This document shows positions 51,739-59,998 of a stretch of DNA of 64,000 nucleotides, piece by piece (positions within the stretch are counted from its first letter, which is position 1; each line of letters starts with the position of its first letter). Position numbers and translations under genes: made by a program. Origin of the DNA: Sporosarcina cyprini (GTDB lineage Bacteria; Bacillota; Bacilli; Bacillales_A; Planococcaceae); contig NZ_JAKMHX010000010.1 in assembly GCF_022048975.1 (NCBI RefSeq), forward strand, positions 62,001-126,000. The letters run 5' to 3'. Below the pieces are notes generated by a model, which saw only the letters and a list, made by a program, of their open reading frames with translations, ran no database searches and was not told where the DNA came from.

Positions 51739-51781
51739 AAGGGAATTGATCGGGATGTTCTTCTGGTCAATTCCCTTTCTT
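51739..51781 (+). terminator. Terminator after the FMN reductase
   Basis: AAGGGAATTGA pairs with TCAATTCCCTT around a 17-base loop, followed by TCTT. Confidence 0.75.
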
Positions 51782-52259
51782 GTGGACCCGCATTTTAAAT
51801 TGAGTTTACCTGTCTCTAGAATTACGATAGCCGATGCTTTGAATCGGATGGAGTCTCCATTTCTTCATGTATACTCACAATCATTCACCCGCATCGCCAG
51901 CTAGAAAATTACTCCTTACTTGATTGTAACTCATCTCCTATCCTCTGCCTGCAAATTTTGGAACTTTCATGCCAACTAGCCGTACTATTACTACAACGAT
52001 TATTTGGACCACACATTAGCTCTTTTGGTCAGTCATTTTATTTTTCATTACAAAGTAGAGTTCCTAAAATAGAAGTATATAAATTTCCTTTTGATGTAAG
52101 TAATGAAGAGATGATAGTTGGATAATTGCCTTGATCTGTAATAAAGGCATTGAAAAAGCAGCCATCAACTTGGTGCAGATGGAGTTTGTGTTGGCAAGTT
52201 CGTAATGAGTTATGAGATCTGGATTGCTGAAATCCCTACTGAAAAGGAGTGAATTTCCT
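51782..52259. other. Intergenic region, 478 bases
   Basis: AT-rich gap between the reductase terminator and the AAA ATPase. I see no gene, repeat array or strong hairpin in it. The ATPase promoter must lie here; no clear -35/-10 pair can be picked. Confidence 0.4.
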
Positions 52260-53015
52260 GTGACAAAATTAGATGCAAACTCTCAATACATTCGGTCCGT
52301 CCGCTTGCGGCAGGAACAACTGCCCCACGGCACATTTCCCTTTACCCTGCCCTTTGTACGTAACTTAAATGAACTGCAGCTTCACCCGAACATTACGTAT
52401 ATTATCGGGGAGAATGGAATGGGAAAATCCACTTTGCTGGAAGGGATCGCGGTTGCGTATGGCTTTAATCCAGAGGGCGGTACGTTGAATTTTAATTTCT
52501 CCAGTTTTGATTCGCATTCGCCATTAGATCAATACTTGCAACTAGTAAGAGGAGTTGAGAGGCCGGCAGATCATTTCTTCTTCCGTGCCGAAAGTTTTTA
52601 CAACGTGGCCACTAATATTGAGGAATTGGATCGACAGTTAACCTCTGCTCCTCCAATTATCAATTCGTACGGAGGCGTGTCACTGCACGAGCAATCGCAT
52701 GGAGAATCCTTTTTTGCCGTTTTTAGAGAACGGTTCGGTGGAAATGGCTTGTATATTCTGGATGAACCGGAAGCCGCATTGTCTCCCCTGCGGCAAATTT
52801 CTTTACTCGCACGCATGAATGAACTCGTTTTAGAAGGGTCCCAGTTCATCATATCCACTCACTCCCCGATCGTCATGGCGCATCCGCTCTCCAAAATACT
52901 ACAAATTACAGAAGACGGGATGCACGAAACGACGTTGGAGGAAACTGAACACTATTCAATCATGAAACAGTTTTTTGACGACAAAGATCGTTTGCTTCAT
53001 CATCTTTTTCAATAG
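52260..53015 (+). CDS. Rad50/ABC-type AAA ATPase (COG3910-like)
   Basis: 251 residues. Walker A GENGMGKS near 49, ABC signature-like SHGESFFAVFRERFGGNG near 140-157, Walker B LYILDEPEAALSP near 158-170 and the switch His in ISTHSPIVMAHP near 196. No membrane segment and no permease gene nearby. These single-domain predicted ATPases are of unknown function; related proteins occur in old defence modules (OLD or Rad50-like), but no partner nuclease is present. GTG start at 52260 behind AAAAGGAG; the frame continues 16 codons upstream without a start signal. Confidence 0.85.
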   Translation: MTKLDANSQYIRSVRLRQEQLPHGTFPFTLPFVRNLNELQLHPNITYIIGENGMGKSTLLEGIAVAYGFNPEGGTLNFNFSSFDSHSPLDQYLQLVRGVERPADHFFFRAESFYNVATNIEELDRQLTSAPPIINSYGGVSLHEQSHGESFFAVFRERFGGNGLYILDEPEAALSPLRQISLLARMNELVLEGSQFIISTHSPIVMAHPLSKILQITEDGMHETTLEETEHYSIMKQFFDDKDRLLHHLFQ

Positions 53016-53038
53016 GAATCAACTCGTTATAGAACACC

Positions 53039-53071
53039 GGACAACCTTCTATTCAAGGTTGTCCTTTTTTT
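53039..53071 (+). terminator. Terminator after the AAA ATPase
   Basis: GGACAACCTT pairs perfectly with AAGGTTGTCC over CTATTC, followed by TTTTTTT. Confidence 0.9.
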
Positions 53072-53100
53072 GGTTGTCAGCCCCGGAGTGGCGTTTTTTT

Positions 53101-53458
53101 ATTGGAATGAAGTGTAGGACAAGTTCATTTGGACCGGAAAAATTGGCGAGTCGGTGGTAACGGGGCGAGAAACGGTGGTAATCGTGTGAGAGACGGTGGT
53201 AATGGGGCGCAGGGCGGTGGTAAAGTAGCGAGAGTCGGTGGTAACGCCTTTCAACTCGGTGGTAAAGCGGGAGGCCGTTTTTTATTGGAATGAAGTGTGG
53301 GACAAGTTCATTTGGACCGGAAAAATTGGCGAGTCGGTGGTAATGGGGCGAGAAATGGTGATAATCGTGTGAGAGACGGTGGTAATGGGGCGCAAGTCGG
53401 TGGTAAAGTACCGAGAGACGGTGGTAACACCATTCAACTCGGTGGTAAGGCAGTGGGT
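53101..53458. repeat. Phased repeat array E: two six-copy blocks of CGGTGGTAA at 21 bp, inside a 183-bp direct duplication
   Basis: CGGTGGTAA (one TGGTGATAA variant) starts at 53152, 53173, 53194, 53215, 53236, 53257 and again at 53335, 53356, 53377, 53398, 53419, 53440: exactly 21 bp within each block. The whole block, including 50 bp of unique leader (ATTGGAATGAAGTGTNGGAC onward), is duplicated with a 183-bp offset and about 90% identity. The offset is not a multiple of 21, so the block was copied as a unit. Linkers are purine-rich (GGGGCGAG, GTGTGAG). Confidence 0.92.
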
Positions 53459-53510
53459 GCTGTTTTATTATTGTGAACCGGTCGTATTTCCCTGCAAAGC
53501 TGCCAAGTCG

Positions 53511-53603
53511 CTATCACCGGCTAAATCACTTCTATCACCGCCTGAAACAAGTCTATCACCGGCTAAACCGCTTCTATCACCGCCTAAATTGAATTGATCA
53601 CCA
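53511..53603. repeat. Phased repeat array F: five CTATCACCG cores at 21 bp
   Basis: CTATCACCG or its variant starts at 53511, 53532, 53553, 53574 and, as TGATCACCA, 53595; all intervals are 21 bp. The reverse complement CGGTGATAG is close to the array E core CGGTGGTAA, so arrays E and F face each other about 60 bp apart. Confidence 0.88.
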
Positions 53604-53722
53604 CTTGACTACAATTCATGCTTCCCAACGGAGGCACGTCCCCGTCTTCCATCCCAGAGTTAGTGAGAAACCATAGAAAACGCCTGAAAGTCGAAGGTCA
53701 TCCCCCAAGACGTTGGAACCTT

Positions 53723-53768
53723 TCACCGCCAGGCTTGTCTTTTCACCGTACCTCCACGCTTACACCGC
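53723..53768. repeat. Possible mini-array G: three (T/A)CACCG cores at about 20 bp
   Basis: TCACCG at 53723 and 53743 and ACACCG at 53762, i.e. 20 and 19-20 bp apart. It shares the CACCG half of array F and lies just before ctaG. Three degenerate copies could be chance. Confidence 0.45.
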
Positions 53769-53781
53769 AATGCTCGGCTTG

Positions 53782-54618
53782 CTAGCACTTCGTGGAGGTT
53801 TCCTTATCCAATTCATCATAGAAATCAGCGGAAACGATGCGTTGCCATTTTAGAGTGAAGACGAGGGAGGATTTGTGCAAGATAAGCATGAGAGCACCGG
53901 CTAACAGGCGGTCGTATTTCGATTGGACGGGGAGCTGTAAGGAGTCCAGGAAGCCAGGACCGCAAAGATGGGCGACGAGTTGGAGCAAGAATGGGTTATG
54001 GGCATTTTCGAAAAAAGCGGATGCCACAAATAGCAAACAGGCGGGCATGATGGCCAAGCCGCTCCAAAACGCATACTTTTTCATTTTACATGCACACAAG
54101 CGCAGCAACGGATCAGGTGAAGCGAGTGGCCGCCACATGCCGAATGATAGTAAGAAGAGAAGAAGCAGATAGCTCTTTTGAAGAACGGGATATGCCACAA
54201 GGATGGATAGAATGCTGGGAATATGGTACAGAAGAAAAAGGATGGAGAAGGTGTAGAGGAATTCTAATGAAGTGAAAGGGATTGAGGGCCACCATGCAGG
54301 CCTCGTTTTTATTATGAAATCATGCCACGGTACCGGGATGCTCAGCATCAGCAAAGGCGGCACGAAGAAGAACAGCACGCTCATCTGCGCCATGTGCAAG
54401 GTGAAGGAGATATGGTTGAGTGTCGCGAAGGGGCTTCCGAGCATGAGAAACAAAAGAAGGCATCCCAGGGAAAAGGAGATGGGCTGCATGCGCACCACTT
54501 CGTTTTTTCCAAATCGATGCAATAGAAAGCTGTATAAAACAGCAAGGCCTGTCAGGATGATCAACCAGTGCCAGCGCCATGTCAGGTTTTCGAGGAGCAG
54601 CATGTCGAGCAGGCTCAA
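53782..54618 (-). CDS. ctaG: CtaG-like cytochrome c oxidase assembly protein
   Basis: 278 residues with about seven membrane segments, including TLNHISFTLHMAQMSVLFFFVPPLLMLSIP near 68-97 with the conserved His residues of the caa3_CtaG family. The B. subtilis counterpart is needed for caa3 oxidase activity. TTG start at 54618, 10 bases after AAAGGGGG; the first ATG at 54603 lies too far from that site. Single gene, not next to an oxidase operon. Confidence 0.88.
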   Translation of the reverse strand: MSLLDMLLLENLTWRWHWLIILTGLAVLYSFLLHRFGKNEVVRMQPISFSLGCLLLFLMLGSPFATLNHISFTLHMAQMSVLFFFVPPLLMLSIPVPWHDFIIKTRPAWWPSIPFTSLEFLYTFSILFLLYHIPSILSILVAYPVLQKSYLLLLFLLSFGMWRPLASPDPLLRLCACKMKKYAFWSGLAIMPACLLFVASAFFENAHNPFLLQLVAHLCGPGFLDSLQLPVQSKYDRLLAGALMLILHKSSLVFTLKWQRIVSADFYDELDKETSTKC

Positions 54619-54697
54619 AAGCAGAATTCCCCCTTTCCTTTATGACTATCCTATTCTATGACTGTAGCACTTATTTATTTCATGGCCCTAGAGCGAT

Positions 54698-54737
54698 AAA
54701 AAAAGACACGCCTCCTAGGGGAGACGTGCCTGCCTTT
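54698..54737 (-). terminator. Terminator after the gluconate-dehydrogenase-like pair
   Basis: On the minus strand GGCACGTCTCC pairs with GGAGGCGTGTC over CCTA, followed by TTTTTTT. Confidence 0.85.
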
Positions 54738-54739
54738 GA

Positions 54740-56485
54740 TCATACCGTGCTGCTTTCGTGCTTACGCTCAGCCAATTGGCCGCCATTCTTCAAATACAAT
54801 TCGATGCCTTCTGCCGCCCGGTATGCGAGAGCGCCAATTGTCGCGGTCGGATGGTGGCCGGCGAATTGAGGGAAAGCGGAGCCGCCGACGACGAACAGGT
54901 TGTCAACGTCCCACATTTGCAAGTAATTGTTTACAGCGGATGTTGCCGGGTCGGCTCCCATGATCACACCTCCGGCATAGTGCCCGCCGTCATACACATG
55001 GTCGAACTCCTGCGGAACCTCATCCTCGTCAATAATGTCCGCGCCCATGGCCTCCATGATTTCCCGGCATTTTTCAATACCGAACTTGGCGATGTTGCGG
55101 TCTTGGTCCGTATACCGATTCGTGATTCGCAGCAACGGATCGCCGTATTCATCTTTATACGTCGGATCAAGGCTCGTATAATTATGCCACCACGACATAA
55201 TGGCAGACGTATACCATACGATTAGCGAGCGATTGGTATAGAAAATGGAGTTTTTCTTGAATTCCGGACCCCATGTCGGTGTTCCCTTTGGCACGTGGTT
55301 TCCAGCGATGGCGCCTTGTCCATATTGACGCATCTCGATGCCGCCGCCATTGATGAAGTCTAGATTTGTATGATCGAAATTATCACCTGCAAAATCACCG
55401 AGTGTGCCGCCTAACGCCCCAGCTCCCGCGTAATAATTGAACTTTTTATTTTTAAAGTACCCTCTTGCCCCTAGGAACGTAATGCCAAACTGGCCATTGA
55501 AATTCCGGCCAATGACTCCTTTTCTCGTGTTCGGGTCATAAGGCTGGCCGATGCCTGACAGGAAGAGCAACCGGTTATTCGTAATAGAGAATGCTGCCAG
55601 CACGACTACATCCGCAGGCTGTTCAAACTCTTCACCCGTCATTGTATCTACATAGAGGACTCCTGTCGCCTTACCTCCTTTATAGAGAACACGCCGCACA
55701 TTAGCGGATACCCTTGCCTCATAATTCCCTGTCTTCATAGCTGTCGGTAATACTGTGACAAGCGGGTCTGATTTGGCCCCGAAGTCACATCCATACTGCG
55801 TGCAAAATGAACAATACATACAAGCGTTCATCGCCTCGCCGTCCGGATTCGTATAAGATTGCGATAGATTTCCTGCAGGTACTTGATAAGGGTGATAGCC
55901 CAGCTTCTTTGCCGCTTCTTTAAACAACTTGATCGGAACAGATTCCTTCATAGGCGGATTTGGATAATCACTCGACCGTTGCGGTCCCAGCGGGTCAGGT
56001 TCTCCGGAAATTCCTGCCGTCTTCTCCCACTTATCGTAGTATTTATCCATTTGCTCATACGTGATGCCCCAATCCTGGATCGTCATGCCTTCCGGGATTT
56101 TATCCTTGCCGTATCTCTCAATCGTTTTAGTACGAATTTCAAAATCGTACGGCTTCCAACGATACGTGGCACCCGCCCAGTGGACACTTCCGCCGCCAAG
56201 ATCGGTCCCTGCCATGAATTCATGGCGTGTCCGCACTGGCAATGCAACCTCGTCAAGATAATTCCGTGATGTAATCGTTTCAGACGACAGATTCTGCATC
56301 ATTTCATAACGATTCGTATAGCGAAGTTCATCTTTCACGCCGATATAGTCTTCACGAACTTGATTCTTACCGCGCTCCAATCCAACCACCTTATAGCCTG
56401 CCTTCGACAATTCCGCCGCAATGACCCCGCCTGCCCAGCCAGTTCCCACGACAACTACATCCACTTTTTTCAACTTTGTTACCAT
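54740..56485 (-). CDS. GMC oxidoreductase, gluconate dehydrogenase large subunit-like
   Basis: 581 residues. N-terminal FAD-binding VVVGTGWAGGVIAAELSKAGYKVVGLERG (about 10-38), LGGGSVHWAGATYRW near 95-110, and GMC C-terminal domain with GHHPTATIGALAYRAAEGI near 550. A cysteine cluster CMYCSFCTQYGC (about 222-233) is typical of the membrane-bound gluconate/2-keto-gluconate dehydrogenase alpha subunits. It has no signal of its own and would be carried across by the Tat signal of subunit 3, 15 bases upstream. Oxidises a sugar acid or alcohol outside the membrane; substrate not proven. Confidence 0.9.
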   Translation of the reverse strand: MVTKLKKVDVVVVGTGWAGGVIAAELSKAGYKVVGLERGKNQVREDYIGVKDELRYTNRYEMMQNLSSETITSRNYLDEVALPVRTRHEFMAGTDLGGGSVHWAGATYRWKPYDFEIRTKTIERYGKDKIPEGMTIQDWGITYEQMDKYYDKWEKTAGISGEPDPLGPQRSSDYPNPPMKESVPIKLFKEAAKKLGYHPYQVPAGNLSQSYTNPDGEAMNACMYCSFCTQYGCDFGAKSDPLVTVLPTAMKTGNYEARVSANVRRVLYKGGKATGVLYVDTMTGEEFEQPADVVVLAAFSITNNRLLFLSGIGQPYDPNTRKGVIGRNFNGQFGITFLGARGYFKNKKFNYYAGAGALGGTLGDFAGDNFDHTNLDFINGGGIEMRQYGQGAIAGNHVPKGTPTWGPEFKKNSIFYTNRSLIVWYTSAIMSWWHNYTSLDPTYKDEYGDPLLRITNRYTDQDRNIAKFGIEKCREIMEAMGADIIDEDEVPQEFDHVYDGGHYAGGVIMGADPATSAVNNYLQMWDVDNLFVVGGSAFPQFAGHHPTATIGALAYRAAEGIELYLKNGGQLAERKHESSTV

Positions 56486-56500
56486 ATCGAATACCTCCCC

Positions 56501-57334
56501 TTAATGTCCTTGGTAATTCCGTAAGCTTTGCTGGTCCAACACGATGAACTCTTCTGCATCGACCTGAGCGGCATAACTTGCCCGAGGCCCTGGATATTCC
56601 TTCATCTTCCATCCCATCATGTCTTTGTTCCCGCCGTATACCGGATCGCAATAAGCGCCCTCCAACGTGCAGGAACGGAGCAGGTTAAAGAAATTCTGAG
56701 AGCCCACGCCGGATAGCTCGTATGCCCCGGCTTCAAACTTCTTCAGCACGTCATCCTGCTGATCCGGATTCGCCTCCACGAATCGGGTTCCAAACTCTTC
56801 CTGGGAGACTCGGTCCATTTCCCGGAGTCCGAGAATGAAAATTTCTGACCTCGTCATTTTTGTCTGATACCGCGGAGAAGGCACCGGTACTTGCGTATCC
56901 GCATTCGGCCCCTGGCTATCCTGGTCTTTATTTTGATTATGATTGCCTGTATGTTTCATATTCAGGACAAACGGACCTTTCATATATTCCTTCGCATTGC
57001 TGCCCCAGTCCGTATTCAACTGCTTGTCAATAAAGTACGGAACCCCCAGCTCAATGGCCCCTGGTCCCAGCTCATCTTTCGGCAAGATACGCTCGGTGGC
57101 CGCCGAAAGGATATCGAAGTCCTCGACACGGCTAAAAAACACCCGGGCTTCCTGAAGGCCGCCACTGCTATCCATGGCGGGCGCCACTTCCGGCTTCTGC
57201 TGCAGCTGATTCGTCAACAATCCACCGATCAGGCCGCCCCCGACAAGCCCCCCTGCCACCAGCCCTGTATTCTTAATAAATGTACGCCGGCTCATCCCTT
57301 TATTGCCGTTTGTCTCTGTTGGTTTATCTGACAC
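56501..57334 (-). CDS. Gluconate 2-dehydrogenase subunit 3-like, Tat-exported
   Basis: 277 residues. Twin-arginine signal SRRTFIKNTGLVAGGLVGGG (residues about 15-34), then a subunit 3 domain (about 65-270) with RVEDFDILSAATERILPKDELGPGAIELGVPYFID. In known enzymes this small subunit escorts the flavin subunit through the Tat pathway. No cytochrome c third subunit follows, unlike the proteobacterial three-subunit enzyme; the electrons must go elsewhere, perhaps to a separate cytochrome c such as the one at 16676. Start at 57334 behind AGGAGG. Confidence 0.9.
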   Translation of the reverse strand: MSDKPTETNGNKGMSRRTFIKNTGLVAGGLVGGGLIGGLLTNQLQQKPEVAPAMDSSGGLQEARVFFSRVEDFDILSAATERILPKDELGPGAIELGVPYFIDKQLNTDWGSNAKEYMKGPFVLNMKHTGNHNQNKDQDSQGPNADTQVPVPSPRYQTKMTRSEIFILGLREMDRVSQEEFGTRFVEANPDQQDDVLKKFEAGAYELSGVGSQNFFNLLRSCTLEGAYCDPVYGGNKDMMGWKMKEYPGPRASYAAQVDAEEFIVLDQQSLRNYQGH

Positions 57335-57630
57335 TGCATGACTCCTCCTTATTTGACTGCATACTTTCTATCCATGCTTGCCAAAACCATCCAATCGTAT
57401 TCATATAGTTGAAGGAGTAAGAGAAAAGAAGAACCGCCTGCTTGTATGTAATGAAGGTGACGATAAATGTAGGTGTGATGCAGGGAGAAGGATTAATCAT
57501 ATTTGTTCGATAGGGTGCCAGAGATTGGTTCCTAGGGGGGGTTATTTACAGATTTCCTTACAATTAGTTTGCGAGTATTGGTTTCAACGTACTTTTTAGA
57601 GTGGGGGTACCCGCTGCTATTTGTAAATAA
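57335..57630. other. Intergenic region upstream of the gluconate-dehydrogenase-like genes
   Basis: About 300 bases holding the operon's promoter. No gene with a proper start signal, no repeat array and no strong hairpin seen. Confidence 0.4.
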
Positions 57631-57720
57631 AAAAAGACCAGGTGCGCGAACACCCAGTCAGTTGTAACTAACACACGTATAAAGTGCGGTTTATTATTAC
57701 TAAGAGTAACACCTAGTCTA
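57631..57720 (-). pseudogene. Relic of a type I toxin-antitoxin 3' region
   Basis: AAAAAAGACCAGGTGCGCGAACACCCAGTCAGTTG aligns closely, with few changes, to the start of the intact locus at 62950 (AAAAAAGACCGGGTGCTCG onward), and the following 50 bases still align weakly. It keeps the toxin-mRNA terminator hairpin (57636-57659, minus strand) but I find no toxin reading frame or antitoxin promoter. A decayed second copy of the TxpA-like locus. Confidence 0.55.
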
Positions 57721-57817
57721 CTTGAAAATGCAACAATGGTTGGTTACCTTCGCTACATTGGCTGTCTCAGTATGGAAAGCCGATCTGCCGAACTTATAAT
57801 CCCTCAAGAGGTGTAAC

Positions 57818-59032
57818 TCATGTCCACATCCATTTCCAAATCTCTTTTGGTGTCGCATTCTTTCCATACATTAATATTCCAATTTTGAAGATTTTCCCTG
57901 CTGCTTTCATTGCAAGCCAGATTGATAGCAATAGTACCGCAATGGAGATCAATATTTCCACCCAAGGCCATTGTTCCAGCTGAGCCAGCCGGAATAGCAA
58001 TACACTTGGTGCCGTAATGGGCACAAAGGTCAGCACTTTGGCGATTAACCCATTCGGATCATTGAGGAGTGGTCCTAAAAAGGCTATTGGGAAAAACGGA
58101 ATCATCATAATGATTCCTTGAAAATTGCTTGTCGATGTCATATCTTCTACAGTGGCCCCGATGCTGACAAAAATGGCAGCAAAGAGAAGGTAACCTGTTA
58201 AAGCAATAAACAACAAAACAAGCATCTCGGGAACAAGTAGATATTCCAGTAGTGGGAAATCCATTTTCCACAAAGCAATCGGAATTAAAAAGAGCAGCCA
58301 AACCGTCACTTGCGTAATTCCCAGGACAAAGTAACCGATAATTTTCCCTTGCATGAGTTCAGTTGTCGTAACCGAGGAGAGGACGATTTCTGCAACCTTC
58401 TCTTTCTTCTCTTGCGATGCGGACGTGAAAATCATCATGCCTGTCATGACGATTGAAAAGAGGACGATCCCGGCTACCACTCCTGGAATCAAATGCTTCA
58501 ACCTGTCGGCTTCGCCCACTGCAGCCGCCGTTTCCTCTCCGGAAGAAACAGCTTCCACTTGAATTCCCTTTTCCACAATCGTCAATTGTTGATCGGTCAG
58601 TCCCGATTGAATTAACTGTTGTTGACGGAGCGGCTCTACCAGTATGCCTGTTTCGTTTAAGAAACGGTCGTGAATGTCTTTGCTCGTATAAACACGAATC
58701 TTTCCGTTCTCCAGCCCTTCTTCTGTTAATGCAATATAGGCTGTATGATCATGTTCCTTAATAAGCTTTGGAAATTCAGACTCGTTTGCCTCCGTCCTCT
58801 GAACATCCCAGTTCGCTTCGTTTTCAGTTGCTACTTGTACGACTTGTTCATAAACACCGATTTCATCCAGCACATGTACAGTAATCTTCTCATTCGACTC
58901 TTTATTAAAAAAGGAAGGGACGAATGCAAAAAGCATAAAAATAATCGGTGTGCTAATTAATGAAATCAAGAAGGATTTGTTTTTTAAATTCCGCCTGATT
59001 TCCCAGCGGGCCACTTTCCAACTATTACGCAT
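57818..59032 (-). CDS. ABC-2 permease, YhaP/NatB-like
   Basis: 404 residues. One N-terminal membrane segment (about 21-43), a large outer domain of about 140 residues, then five segments from about 183 on, with TGMMIFTSASQEKKEKVAEIVLSSVTTTELMQGKIIG near 200-235, the ABC-2 coupling motif. This NatB/YhaP plan is linked to Na+ or drug efflux in B. subtilis. Overlaps the ATPase upstream by 8 bases; last gene of a PadR-controlled operon. Confidence 0.9.
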   Translation of the reverse strand: MRNSWKVARWEIRRNLKNKSFLISLISTPIIFMLFAFVPSFFNKESNEKITVHVLDEIGVYEQVVQVATENEANWDVQRTEANESEFPKLIKEHDHTAYIALTEEGLENGKIRVYTSKDIHDRFLNETGILVEPLRQQQLIQSGLTDQQLTIVEKGIQVEAVSSGEETAAAVGEADRLKHLIPGVVAGIVLFSIVMTGMMIFTSASQEKKEKVAEIVLSSVTTTELMQGKIIGYFVLGITQVTVWLLFLIPIALWKMDFPLLEYLLVPEMLVLLFIALTGYLLFAAIFVSIGATVEDMTSTSNFQGIIMMIPFFPIAFLGPLLNDPNGLIAKVLTFVPITAPSVLLFRLAQLEQWPWVEILISIAVLLLSIWLAMKAAGKIFKIGILMYGKNATPKEIWKWMWT

Positions 59033-59966
59033 GTACTTCCTCTCCCTTCCCTATTAATAGTTGCGAGTGGTTGTCTGTCGCGACATCAATGAAAATCTCA
59101 TGCAATGAAATCCGATCGATCGACAGCTCTTGAATATTCAGGTGATCGGGAAGCGAGCGCAGCCATGCAGCCGGTTTGATATCTTGTTCGAGATATAAAA
59201 TCGTAGCCTCGTCTCGGGTTTCGACTCGTTGCACCTGTGGGATTGATTCCAAAACATGCAGGTCATTTGTTCCTTTGATTGTGCATTTAAAATTAGCATA
59301 CTGATTTTTCACATCTTCCAGCGTGCCATAAATGACCTTCTTGCCTCGATTGATCATAAATAAACGGTCACATACTTGTTCCACCATGTTCATCTGGTGG
59401 GAAGACAGCAATATGGCTGTACCATTGTTGGCCAAGTTCTGAATTTCCGTCTTAAATACTTCTTGACTGACCGGGTCCAAGCCGGAAAACGGCTCATCCA
59501 AAATCAACAATTCGGGTTCATGTATGATGGAGCCGATAAATTGCACTTTTTGGCCCATTCCTTTGGAGAGCTCCTCAACCGAGACATTCCCCTTCCCTTC
59601 CAGACCTAGTCTTTTCAAGTAATCAAGCGCCCGTTGCTTCGCCTTCTTTAGCGGATAATCCTTCAGCTCCGCCAAATATAAAATCATATCCATTACTTTT
59701 ACGTTTTTATAAAGGCCGCGTTCCTCCGGCAAGTATCCGATTTTATGGCGGGGAATATCACCTGGCTGGCAGCCACGAAAATGAACTGTTCCTTCATCTG
59801 GATACATGATCCCCATTATATTTCGGATGGTTGTCGACTTTCCGGCTCCATTTGGCCCTAAAACCGCCATGATCTCCCCTTTTTTCACCTCAAAGGAGAT
59901 ATCTTCGATCACCTTTTTATTCTTAAATGATTTACCTAAGTCTTTTACTGTTAATACAGTATCCAC
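59025..59966 (-). CDS. ABC ATPase, YhaQ/NatA-like
   Basis: 313 residues. Walker A GPNGAGKST near 39, signature VEELSKGMGQKVQFIGSIIH near 131-150 (SKGMG in place of LSGGQ), Walker B LLILDEPFSGLDP, and a C-terminal 90-residue extension. Pairs with the YhaP-like permease. Start at 59966 behind GGGAGAGG. Third gene of the PadR operon, 33 bases after the DUF2812 gene. Confidence 0.93.
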   Translation of the reverse strand: MDTVLTVKDLGKSFKNKKVIEDISFEVKKGEIMAVLGPNGAGKSTTIRNIMGIMYPDEGTVHFRGCQPGDIPRHKIGYLPEERGLYKNVKVMDMILYLAELKDYPLKKAKQRALDYLKRLGLEGKGNVSVEELSKGMGQKVQFIGSIIHEPELLILDEPFSGLDPVSQEVFKTEIQNLANNGTAILLSSHQMNMVEQVCDRLFMINRGKKVIYGTLEDVKNQYANFKCTIKGTNDLHVLESIPQVQRVETRDEATILYLEQDIKPAAWLRSLPDHLNIQELSIDRISLHEIFIDVATDNHSQLLIGKGEEVHA

Positions 59967-59998
59967 TTTGAACCTCTCCCATTCCCTTTATTTATTCA

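Noticed and set aside
57378..57599. 73-codon plus-strand frame upstream of the gluconate-dehydrogenase-like genes
   Set aside because: No ribosome binding site, no family, and composition unlike coding sequence around it.
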